From an uncultured Bacteroidales bacterium (lineage in GTDB: Bacteria > Bacteroidota > Bacteroidia > Bacteroidales > UBA3663), in assembly GCA_937899265.1 (NCBI GenBank), contig CALBPV010000131.1, positions 1-30,333 of the forward strand: 30,333 nt of DNA, given 5' to 3'. The first letter of the stretch is position 1, and each line of letters starts with the position of its first letter. A model generated the notes under the pieces. The model did no database searches. It had not been told where the DNA came from and saw nothing but the letters and a program-made list of their open reading frames with translations. Of this stretch, positions 22,318 through 30,333 are shown one piece after another. Position numbers and translations under genes: made by a program.

Positions 22318-23955
22318 ATGAAATCATTCAAGCATATAATGACAAAGTTGGCTGCTGTAACGGGTGCTTGCATCTTTGGAATCGGGGCTTTCTCCTGCAC
22401 AGACTATCTGGAGGTAAAGCCCGAAAACTCGCAGGTGGCCGACGACTATTGGCAGACCGAACAGGATGTTGAGAACATCGTCGTGGGCGGTTATTACTAC
22501 CTGCGTTCCATGGTCGATAATACGTCCGACAACAGTGCCATGCTTCTTTCGTGGGGTGAGACACGTGCGGGCCTCATCTACAACGCTCAGTCGAACACCC
22601 GGCTGCAGACTTGGCAGATGCAGGCTTCGAACACCAATTTCTGCAACTGGTCCACGTTCTACAAAATCATCAATATCGCCAACACCGTCTTGGAACGTGC
22701 CGAGGAGGCCTTCCAGAATGATGACACCTACAGCGAAGGAGCGCGCAACGCACATTACACAGAAGCTTATTTCCTGCGTGCACTCTGCTATTTCTACCTC
22801 GTGAGAAACTGGCGCGACGTGCCGCTCGTAACTAAAGCCTACGATGACGACAACGTGGAAATCAATGTTCCCAAAAGTTCGGAAGCCGAAATTGTGGCTC
22901 AGATTAAATCCGACCTTCTGGAAGCCATCGCTCTGGGTGCTGCCCGTGAAGAATATTCCACGACATGGGAAACAAAAGGCCGTGCCACCAAATGGGCCAT
23001 CTATGCTCTTCTGGCCGACGTGAGCCTTTGGAGTGAAGATTACCAGCAAGCCATCGATGCCTGCAACGCCATCCTCAACAGCGGCAGTGCCAAAGCTCCC
23101 GCCTTCATGGCTACGCCTACCCGCAACAGCTACTTCTCCATCTTCAACCCTGGCAACAGCAACGAAAGCATCTTTGAGCTGCAGTGGAACTATCAGGAGG
23201 ACCAGACCAACGACCTTCCCATCATGTTCGACGACCAGCTGGCCAACCGTCGTTTCCAAGTGTCGCGTGCAGCATGTGAAGACATGGCCAGAGAATACTT
23301 TGAAGTATCGGGCGACGAGGATGGTGCTATCATCGCAGAGTCTCCCCGAACCTATCATGCCGCCATTTTCCCCGGTGGATCGGCTGGCATGTCGCTCAGC
23401 ATGACCACAGGCTACTGCTGGAAATATGTAGGTTCCACAACGGAGGACAAGAAGCGAACTTCCTCCTATTATGACCCCAATTTCATCATCTACCGCGTGG
23501 CAGATGTCATCCTCATGAAGGCTGAAGCCCTTCTGCTCATCGACGGAGAGAACCCCACTGCGCAGCATAAATTGGAAGCCGTAAGGTGCATCAACCGCAT
23601 TCGTGAACGTGCCGGTCTCACCGAGAACATCGCTGCAGGCCTCTCTGAATCCGATGCACTTGACGAGGTCGAGACTTACGGTCAGGAAGAACTGCTCGAA
23701 GCTGTTCTCGACGAACGCAAGATGGAGTTCCTCGGCGAAGGCAAAATCTGGTACGACTTCCTGCGTATGGGTCGCAGCAACGATAATCGCTACAAGCAGA
23801 GCCTCCTAATCAGTCAGGTAACTAAATATAACCAAACAGCCAGCCTATCGTGGCTCCGCTCCGTACTCACCAGCGACAACGCCCTCTTCCTGCCCATCAT
23901 GAGCACGGAAATAGAGCGCAATGCCAATCTCATTCAGAATCCGTATTATAATTAA
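22318..23955 (+). CDS. SusD/RagB-family outer-membrane lipoprotein
   Basis: Starting at 22318 the product has 545 residues with lipobox AFSC (Cys27); another in-frame ATG at 22300 overlaps the SusC stop and would add six residues before the signal peptide. SusD signatures are present: an N-terminal helical part with DYLEVKPENS and TEQDVENIVVGGYYYLRSM, the ALCYFYLVRNWRDVPLV helix, and near the end the DERKMEFLGEGKIWYDFLRMGR motif. SusD proteins sit on the cell surface as a lid over SusC and deliver ligand. It forms a pair with the upstream SusC. The family length is about 500-600, so it is complete. Confidence 0.94.
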   Translation: MKSFKHIMTKLAAVTGACIFGIGAFSCTDYLEVKPENSQVADDYWQTEQDVENIVVGGYYYLRSMVDNTSDNSAMLLSWGETRAGLIYNAQSNTRLQTWQMQASNTNFCNWSTFYKIINIANTVLERAEEAFQNDDTYSEGARNAHYTEAYFLRALCYFYLVRNWRDVPLVTKAYDDDNVEINVPKSSEAEIVAQIKSDLLEAIALGAAREEYSTTWETKGRATKWAIYALLADVSLWSEDYQQAIDACNAILNSGSAKAPAFMATPTRNSYFSIFNPGNSNESIFELQWNYQEDQTNDLPIMFDDQLANRRFQVSRAACEDMAREYFEVSGDEDGAIIAESPRTYHAAIFPGGSAGMSLSMTTGYCWKYVGSTTEDKKRTSSYYDPNFIIYRVADVILMKAEALLLIDGENPTAQHKLEAVRCINRIRERAGLTENIAAGLSESDALDEVETYGQEELLEAVLDERKMEFLGEGKIWYDFLRMGRSNDNRYKQSLLISQVTKYNQTASLSWLRSVLTSDNALFLPIMSTEIERNANLIQNPYYN

Positions 23956-24063
23956 ATGAAAGATTAAATCACGAATTAAACAAGTATGACGATGATACAC
24001 AATACAATCAGAAAGATGTCATCTGCTATCCGCAGTCCATTTTTCACTTTTAATTTTTCATTT
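23954..24063 (+). repeat. AT-rich inverted repeat around the second FAS1 start
   Basis: Bases 23954-23968 pair with 24049-24063 over 15 positions (one G-U). The arms surround the start codon at 23986 and the sequence for the signal peptide core. They may hide the start in mRNA or be copies of a dispersed AT-rich repeat. Confidence 0.4.
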
Positions 24064-25863
24064 ATTCTTTTAGCCGGACTGGCCGGTTGTGACGATCCCT
24101 TCGAAGGCGAAACTTTTGTAACGCCCACCGATGTGGAAGAGGAGATGACGTGTACGTCCATTCTCGAGAAATATAATGAAGATTTCTCGATGTGGCTTGA
24201 GCTTTTAAAGTACGCTGACTACTATAATGGATTGAAGAGCGCCGAGGCTTCTGCCACCGTATTTGCTCCCACAAACAAGGCAATGAAAGAGTTCCTCAAG
24301 TGGCGAGGAGTAGAAAACGTTACGGATTTGGATCTCACCTACGCTCGTTATGTTGTTCAAAACCACATCATCAATGGTACAAAACTTAATAGTGAAACCT
24401 TCATTAACTATGCCGTTGATGGGGAGGCCATAGCATCCCAATCGCTCTTCCAAGCTTATCTGCGTCCGTCCTTCGGACATATCAACACCGAAGTTGATGA
24501 TGCCGACCGTACGGATGAAATTCTTGAGCCTTCCACTATCTTCCTCAATAACCAGGCTGCCGTACAGCCCCGAGACAGCGGAGGTATCAATTTCATTCAG
24601 GCCTCGAATGCGATGATTTATTACATGGATGACGTGATTCACCCGCTCGCCGAAACAATGGTTGAACGCCTTGAACAATTGGGCGAATATTCCATCTTTG
24701 CCGCAGCTGCACGCGATTGTGGCTATGATGAGATTGTGGGCAGAATACGTGACACCATACGCATCCCCGGAGGTGGCTATTCCATCAAAAATTATAACTT
24801 CACTTGTTTCGCTCCCACCGATGAGGCCATGCATGCCGCCGGAATTAACAGTCTGGCCGACCTCAAGACGCGTGTAGGCTCCGAACCTGATGCTCTTTGG
24901 AACTATGTGGCCTACCACTTCTTCGACCAAAGCATTTCCCGCGAGAAATTTTTCTCTTTCGATACCCCCGACCAAATTCTCATCTACGACACGAATTTGA
25001 GCGGTCAGGTGCTGACTTGTGAAAATGTGTTGGAAGAGGACGGCGAAACTGTCACCGAAACAAAAATTAACAAGACGGCTCACATTCTCCGTTCCAATAT
25101 CGAAACCCGCAACGGCTACATCCACAAGATTGACTATTGGATGCCCGTTTGGACACCCGAGCCTGTAACCGTTCGGTGGGATTTCTGCAACACGTCCGAA
25201 ATTATCAACTTCGTCAATGGCTACGGAGCTTCCAACCGTTTGGGCGAACTGTTCAGCAACGCTATGTCCAATCGTGAATATCAGATTGACCTTGCATACG
25301 ATGAAGGTACCTCCAGCTATCGCGACGGGCAATACGGAGAAATTTCCGATGCCACATTTACCTACAAAGCAAATACGGCTAAGGCATCCGTTACGAGCTA
25401 TAGAAAGGTGGGCTTCAAGAAATGCAAGTACACCTCATCTCGTGAAACAACCACAAATGCATACGGAGCATATATGAATAATTTGCTCATACTCAATCTT
25501 GGCTATGCCGGATGGATTCAGTTAACATCTCCTACGATTATTGCCGGCAAATACCGTATTGTCCTTCATTATGCATCCGAATCCACATTACGTAACTTTC
25601 ATGCCGCAGGTTCTCTTACCAAGTTCCAAATTGATCCCGAACTTGATATAGACTCATGGACGACCAATAAGTATGTATTCCGCGGACTGCCTGCTGATCG
25701 CTATACATATGGCAATGGTGAGTTGGAACTTTTCTCAGAGATTGAGTTTTCTGCATCAGGAACTCATCAATTCCGAGGGACGTTCCTTGATATCAACGCA
25801 AAAACAGGTAGCACCTATCACCAAATGTGGGACTACCTTGAGTTTATCCCCATTACCGAGTGA
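23986..25863 (+). CDS. FAS1 lipoprotein with extra C-terminal domain
   Basis: The 625-residue product has a lipobox LAGC (Cys35) after a hydrophobic stretch coded by an unusually T-rich tract. Two FAS1 units are seen at about 57-218 and 222-378, each with a box (TVFAPTNKAM and TCFAPTDEAM). The final 240 residues contain many beta-type strands (for example YRIVLHYASES and HQFRGTFLD) and may be a carbohydrate- or protein-binding module; I do not recognise it. The start is ambiguous: 23986, 23992 or 24016 are all possible. It follows SusD by 30 bases and the next FAS1-type gene by 26. It likely helps SusCD bind ligand at the surface. No catalytic motif is seen. Confidence 0.8.
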   Translation: MTMIHNTIRKMSSAIRSPFFTFNFSFILLAGLAGCDDPFEGETFVTPTDVEEEMTCTSILEKYNEDFSMWLELLKYADYYNGLKSAEASATVFAPTNKAMKEFLKWRGVENVTDLDLTYARYVVQNHIINGTKLNSETFINYAVDGEAIASQSLFQAYLRPSFGHINTEVDDADRTDEILEPSTIFLNNQAAVQPRDSGGINFIQASNAMIYYMDDVIHPLAETMVERLEQLGEYSIFAAAARDCGYDEIVGRIRDTIRIPGGGYSIKNYNFTCFAPTDEAMHAAGINSLADLKTRVGSEPDALWNYVAYHFFDQSISREKFFSFDTPDQILIYDTNLSGQVLTCENVLEEDGETVTETKINKTAHILRSNIETRNGYIHKIDYWMPVWTPEPVTVRWDFCNTSEIINFVNGYGASNRLGELFSNAMSNREYQIDLAYDEGTSSYRDGQYGEISDATFTYKANTAKASVTSYRKVGFKKCKYTSSRETTTNAYGAYMNNLLILNLGYAGWIQLTSPTIIAGKYRIVLHYASESTLRNFHAAGSLTKFQIDPELDIDSWTTNKYVFRGLPADRYTYGNGELELFSEIEFSASGTHQFRGTFLDINAKTGSTYHQMWDYLEFIPITE

Positions 25864-25916
25864 TTGGAACTTTAGAGAGTTATTAACTAATGAAATTTGA
25901 TTTTATGCATATTTCA

Positions 25917-27788
25917 ATGAAATACTTCAATATTATCAAGCGAACGAGCCTGACGGCAAGTTTCTGCTTACTGATGCTCGGCGCAGCTGGTTGCTCTGAC
26001 GAGTGGGATGACCATTTCGACGGCAGTACCCTTTCTTCGACAAGTTCGGTTGAAGTCTTCCAAGGCACTGTAGCCGAATACCTCAATTCCCAATCCGATT
26101 TGACAAAAATCTCCGGAGCCTATCATCAGATTCAACGTTCGATGAGCGAAGGCAGCGGTGTGACGGTGATTGCTGTCAGAGATGCTTCCATTTCGGGAAG
26201 CCTGACCGATGACGAGGCCCGCAACCTGGTGAGCGATGTTCCTTTTGCACCCTCTTCGTTCGTGGAGGGCAACGGTATTTACATGATGTCCGGTAAGAAT
26301 CTTTGGATTTCGAAGAATGACAACGGCCAGATGTGCCTCAACGAGGAACCTGTCACCAAGACGGTCAAGACTTCCGACGGATATGTATATTACGTGCAAA
26401 ATCTCATCACTGTCGAGCCTTCCATCTATGAGTATATCCAGTCGTTGGGCGAGGATTATTCGCTCTTCAAAGGTCTTGTCTCCGAGTTCGAGGAACGTTA
26501 TTTCGATGCTGCGTCTTCCACTCCTTCCGGCGTGGATGCCATGGGCAATACCATTTACAGCGACTCCGTCATTGCCGTACGCAACACCCTGATGGACCGC
26601 TACACTGAAAATGGCCTCGTTGCTTGGAATATGCGCAGCGAAGCTTTCCAGTCCACGGTATTCATTCCCAACAACGAACTCGTCGAGAAAGCTTATTGTT
26701 CGGCTCTTGACAGCATTCCCGTTTGGCTCAACCGTGCTGTAACCCCCGAGGACAGTCTCAAGTTCCGCAAATGGATGTTGGCAGCTTGCTTCTCCGACCG
26801 TCGTCTGTCATCCTCGGAAGTGGCTCCTTTCTACTCGGGACAGTATCCCAACGTAGGCGGCTATATCCGTGAGGCCGATGACGTGACCGATACCGAGAAG
26901 TTCACGGAATATGATGCAGCTCAGTGGAAACCTTCCGTCCAGATTGCCGACTACCTCAACGGTGTGACGCTTTCCAATGGTACGGCTTATTTCCTTGAGG
27001 ATTTCCGTATTCCCAACCATATCGTCATTTATCGAGTCAAGTCGCGTTTCTATCAAGTATGGTCTGCGCTTACTGCAGCTCAACAGAACGCGTATTTTAA
27101 ATGGAACAATTGGCAGGATCCCCTCATTATCAACGATGCGCAAGGGCCGTTCGAACTTTCTTCAACCCTCCCAACCATTTACTACCACGTTCTTACCGCA
27201 GTTCCTACGGAGGAAGCACTACTTGATCGTCTGACTTGTTCTGTAGATTATCTTGGTCTTATGTACAATGCAGATGACCGTAGATATGGTCTTCATGAGG
27301 TACGTCTGCCCGCAGGAGAATACTACTTGCGAATGGGCTTCAAGCATTCGCTTCGCTATTCGCTCAGCATCTACTTCGGAGACGAGGATGAAGACCTGAC
27401 CGAAGACAACATCTGCGTCAAAGACATGTCGATGATTGCCACCGGTTCCAACTTCCACTTCGACCGTGGCGGTGCTATGGAAGGTCTCGATTTCTATGGT
27501 TCAGAGAGCATCGGCTACGGCGAGTATTTTGACTGGCGCTGGTGGTATGACCAGGATCCCGACCTCTATCAGAAAGCTTCAGCTTATGATACCGACGGTT
27601 ATCAGGTGGCAACCGTCACCCTGAAGAAAGACGGTAATTTCAAGATTCGTGTTGAGTCGAGCGATATGGCTGAACTATATTATGCCACATATGAGACTTC
27701 AATCTCAAGTGATGTGCGCACCAAGAACAATGTCAACCAGCTGATGATGTATCATTGGTGTCTCCGTCCAACCACAAACAACTATTAA
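25917..27788 (+). CDS. FAS1-type lipoprotein, third in the locus
   Basis: The start at 25917 gives 623 residues with a clean signal peptide and lipobox GAAGC (Cys26); the ATG at 25890 would add nine residues. An N-terminal FAS1-like part (about 45-165, with VTVIAVRDASI) is followed by a second with YSLFKGLVSEFEERYFDA and STVFIPNNELVEKAY (about 180-355). The C-terminal half (about 400-623) is aromatic and beta-rich, with SIYFGDEDED and WRWWYDQDPDLYQ, and recalls the extra domain of the upstream gene in size and place. The FAS1 match is weaker here than in its neighbours. Only 9 bases separate its stop from the second SusC gene, so co-translation is likely. Confidence 0.75.
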   Translation: MKYFNIIKRTSLTASFCLLMLGAAGCSDEWDDHFDGSTLSSTSSVEVFQGTVAEYLNSQSDLTKISGAYHQIQRSMSEGSGVTVIAVRDASISGSLTDDEARNLVSDVPFAPSSFVEGNGIYMMSGKNLWISKNDNGQMCLNEEPVTKTVKTSDGYVYYVQNLITVEPSIYEYIQSLGEDYSLFKGLVSEFEERYFDAASSTPSGVDAMGNTIYSDSVIAVRNTLMDRYTENGLVAWNMRSEAFQSTVFIPNNELVEKAYCSALDSIPVWLNRAVTPEDSLKFRKWMLAACFSDRRLSSSEVAPFYSGQYPNVGGYIREADDVTDTEKFTEYDAAQWKPSVQIADYLNGVTLSNGTAYFLEDFRIPNHIVIYRVKSRFYQVWSALTAAQQNAYFKWNNWQDPLIINDAQGPFELSSTLPTIYYHVLTAVPTEEALLDRLTCSVDYLGLMYNADDRRYGLHEVRLPAGEYYLRMGFKHSLRYSLSIYFGDEDEDLTEDNICVKDMSMIATGSNFHFDRGGAMEGLDFYGSESIGYGEYFDWRWWYDQDPDLYQKASAYDTDGYQVATVTLKKDGNFKIRVESSDMAELYYATYETSISSDVRTKNNVNQLMMYHWCLRPTTNNY

Positions 27789-27797
27789 TCCGCCCCT

Positions 27798-30333
27798 ATG
27801 AATAGCAAGATATCAATTGCAATTGCATCCCTGCTGTTGGCTGCTCCCGTCATGGCGCAGGAACAGGTACTGACCGGCCGTGTCGTCTCTGCCGACGGCC
27901 AGCCCCTCGAAGGTGTCATTCTCTCGATACCCGGTGCCAGCGGGTCTGCCGTCACCGACTCTCTCGGTGTCTATGAACTCAAGACCAAGGCTACCCGGGG
28001 AACCGTCAAAGTGGCTATGCAGGACTACTACGGACACGAATACCCGCTCAGCCAAAACGGTGTTTTCGGTATTCCTCAGGTTATCGTTATGGTTCCTGTC
28101 AACGAGGCAAACTATAGCGGCGAAGTTGTACTGCCTTCCGGCGTTGTTCCCCGTGACCACGCAGCCTCCACGCTTTCTACCTTATTTAAAAAGGATATGC
28201 GGGACGCTACCTCTGCCGATCTTTCGTGGCAGAGCGGCGATGCAGCCCTTATGGTGAACCGCAAGAGCGGCATGCCCGGTGAAGGTGCCTATTTCAACAT
28301 TCGCGGTCTCCACTCGCTCCATGCCGAGAACACGCCTCTTTTGGTCATCAACGGAGTGCCCCATCTGGCCAACGTCAGCGTCAGCGATGTGCTCAATGCC
28401 TATTCCCGTGACGCTCTCTTCGGCTACAACGCCAAGGACATCCGCTCCATCACGGTACTCAAGGGCGCAGAAGCCGCCATGTACGGCTCCCTCGGCTCCA
28501 ACGGTGTCATCCTCATCGAGACCGAACAGGCAACCAGTGACAACCTCGAAACCCGTATCTCCTATCAAGGCTCGTTCGGCATTGCCCGCCAGCCCAAACA
28601 GATTCCCGTGCTCGGTGTGGAACAGTTCAAGGAATATATGCAGGGCATCGGACAGACACGCTACGCTTCCCTGTCATCCCTTCAGCAGGACTATCCCTTC
28701 CTTTCGTCCAATCCCGGCTACTATGCCTACCTTTTCGAGAACAATACCGACTGGGTCGATCAAATCAGCCGCAACGCTTTTGTGACCGACAATGTCGTAC
28801 GCGTCGAAGGAGGTGACGATGTAGCCAAGTACAACATCTCGTTCGGCTATACCCGCCAAAACGGTACGCTCGACGAGACAAAGACCGACCGTTACTCGAC
28901 TGCCATCAATACCAACATCACAGTGACCCGCAACTTCGAGATTTTCACATCGGTCAATCTGGCATATATCAACAGCGACCTCAACAACACGGGTATGGCT
29001 CCTGAAACCAATCCCATCCTCGCCGCCTATCACGCCATGCCGATGTTGTCTCCCTACGACCAGTTGTCCGACGGTTCGCTCATCAACCGCTACGCCAAGT
29101 ACAACGGATGGAATGTCAACTCCAATCCCGCTTACGCATACGACAATGTCTCCAATCCCGTTGCCATTGTGCGGACAGTGGAAGGCACGGACAAGATTTA
29201 CGATGCCAACATCCGTTTGGGGCTCAACTACAAACCCACGACACATTGGACATTCACCGGCCTCATCAACCTCTACTATGACTATACTGAAGAATATGTC
29301 TTCACGCCCGGTGTGAGCGACAAGGCAATTATTCCCCAGCTCTACGGTACAGGTGAGAACTACGTCTCGATGGGTGTCATCCGCCAGAATGCCTATTACT
29401 TCAATCTCAACGCCGCCTACAACAACATCTTCAACGATGTCCATCGTCTGAATGCATACGCAGGTGCCCGCTTCATGACCAAGAGCTATGAGTATGACGC
29501 TTCGAAGGGTTACAACTCCGCCAACGACTACTACAAGACTCTCGGCGTGATGACCGATGAGTGGAGCATTCTGGGTTCCAACGACGACTGGAAGATTCTG
29601 TCGTTCTACGCCCACGGCGACTACACTTGGCGCGACCTCTTGAAATGGTCGGCCGGCATCACTGCCGACGGAACGTCTGCTTCCGGTGCCGATGCGCCTC
29701 GCTTCGGATGGTTCCCATCTACCAGCCTCACCTACATGATGGCCAACCAATCGTGGATGCCCGAAGCCTACGACCACCTCAACCTCACGGCTGAGTTCTC
29801 GCTCTCAGGCAACTCCCGTTTCTCGTCCAACTACGGCAAGAACTACTATGTATCGAACAACCTCTTCAACCTCGGCACAATCGTCCGTCACGGCGTGCCC
29901 AACTCGAAACTCGAGTGGGAGAAGAAACTTCAGGTGGATTACGGTTTCGATATGTCGTTGCTCAAGAACATCTTGAACATTCGCGTCAACGGATTCTGGG
30001 CCAAGAACTACGACCTCCTGCTCAACCGCGAAATCTCGGCTGTCTATGGCAATACCGATGCCTACTATGACAACACGGCCCAGATTAACACCGCCGGTTT
30101 CGAGGCCGAGCTCCGTTGGACTCCCATCCACAACAAAGACTGGAACTGGAACATCCACCTCGGCTTGGCCCATTGGCAGAGCACTGTCAAGGATCTCGGT
30201 CCCCAGGATAAATTCATCCAAACCTACACGTCCTACAACAACGACGATGCCCAGACCATACTCAAGGTCGGAGAGACCCCCTATCAGTTCTACGGCTATC
30301 AGACCCGCGGCATCTACGCTTCCACAGCCGAAG
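27798..30333 (+). CDS. Second SusC-like TonB-dependent transporter (partial)
   Basis: The gene starts at 27798 and stays open to the window's end, giving 845 codons of an estimated 1000 or so. A signal peptide (cut near residue 20, VMA before QEQ) and a carboxypeptidase-regulatory-like domain (about 24-98) are followed by EVVLPSG (109-115), a divergent counterpart of the TonB box. The plug then shows MPGEGAYFNIRGLHSL, LLVINGVP (181-188) and VLKGAEAAMYGSLGSNGVILIET, and the barrel begins near 245. The usual AxxxLxGxxxGV motif before the plug is replaced by SADLSWQSGDAALMVNRKSG. It therefore forms a different branch from the first SusC of this locus. A SusD or FAS1 partner should lie just beyond the edge. 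Confidence 0.88.
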   Translation, partial: MNSKISIAIASLLLAAPVMAQEQVLTGRVVSADGQPLEGVILSIPGASGSAVTDSLGVYELKTKATRGTVKVAMQDYYGHEYPLSQNGVFGIPQVIVMVPVNEANYSGEVVLPSGVVPRDHAASTLSTLFKKDMRDATSADLSWQSGDAALMVNRKSGMPGEGAYFNIRGLHSLHAENTPLLVINGVPHLANVSVSDVLNAYSRDALFGYNAKDIRSITVLKGAEAAMYGSLGSNGVILIETEQATSDNLETRISYQGSFGIARQPKQIPVLGVEQFKEYMQGIGQTRYASLSSLQQDYPFLSSNPGYYAYLFENNTDWVDQISRNAFVTDNVVRVEGGDDVAKYNISFGYTRQNGTLDETKTDRYSTAINTNITVTRNFEIFTSVNLAYINSDLNNTGMAPETNPILAAYHAMPMLSPYDQLSDGSLINRYAKYNGWNVNSNPAYAYDNVSNPVAIVRTVEGTDKIYDANIRLGLNYKPTTHWTFTGLINLYYDYTEEYVFTPGVSDKAIIPQLYGTGENYVSMGVIRQNAYYFNLNAAYNNIFNDVHRLNAYAGARFMTKSYEYDASKGYNSANDYYKTLGVMTDEWSILGSNDDWKILSFYAHGDYTWRDLLKWSAGITADGTSASGADAPRFGWFPSTSLTYMMANQSWMPEAYDHLNLTAEFSLSGNSRFSSNYGKNYYVSNNLFNLGTIVRHGVPNSKLEWEKKLQVDYGFDMSLLKNILNIRVNGFWAKNYDLLLNREISAVYGNTDAYYDNTAQINTAGFEAELRWTPIHNKDWNWNIHLGLAHWQSTVKDLGPQDKFIQTYTSYNNDDAQTILKVGETPYQFYGYQTRGIYASTAE

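Overview
The window looks like a chromosomal segment from a member of the Bacteroidales, most likely a Prevotellaceae-like gut or oral commensal. The reasons are SusC/SusD outer-membrane genes, FAS1 lipoproteins, several promoters of the Bacteroidetes type (TTTG, about 20 bases, TAnnTTTG), tRNA genes without an encoded CCA end, and weak or absent Shine-Dalgarno sites. The family placement is an inference from gene content. No rRNA gene, CRISPR array or intact mobile element is visible.

Region 1 (1-5190). A strong promoter at 281-311 reads into a stretch able to form a long imperfect hairpin with competing helices, which I call a structured non-coding RNA or operon leader (6S-like candidate). 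It is followed by four co-directional genes for envelope proteins of unknown job: a secreted Sel1/TPR-like protein, a WG-repeat lipoprotein, a tiny membrane lipoprotein, and an SH3b protein with several membrane segments. This part looks more AT-rich than the next one. Just after it, on the minus strand, lies what appears to be the broken C-terminus of a DDE transposase. A hairpin at 5135-5165 can end transcription from both sides.

Region 2 (5190-16200) is mostly housekeeping. It holds a Nudix / gamma-carbonic-anhydrase fusion (minus), topoisomerase IV subunit A (parC) overlapping a small secreted protein and an S41 peptidase lipoprotein, tRNA-Leu(UAG), mltG (minus), tRNA-Ser(GCU), a neutral zinc metallopeptidase, a class I aminotransferase and a LolC/E-type permease. 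The aminotransferase has a C-terminal tail that comes from a GC-rich palindromic repeat.

Region 3 (16354-30333) is one long surface-protein locus read from a good promoter at 16354-16385: four-domain FAS1 lipoprotein, SusC, SusD, two further FAS1-type lipoproteins and a second, divergent SusC that runs off the right edge. Gaps between genes are 0-30 bases, so it is probably one transcript. No glycoside hydrolase, protease or dedicated regulator is seen inside it. It therefore looks like an uptake or binding system whose accessory lipoproteins are FAS1 proteins instead of sugar-cutting enzymes; its ligand cannot be told from sequence. This locus and the AT-rich cluster with its upstream RNA are the parts most likely to hold undescribed biology.
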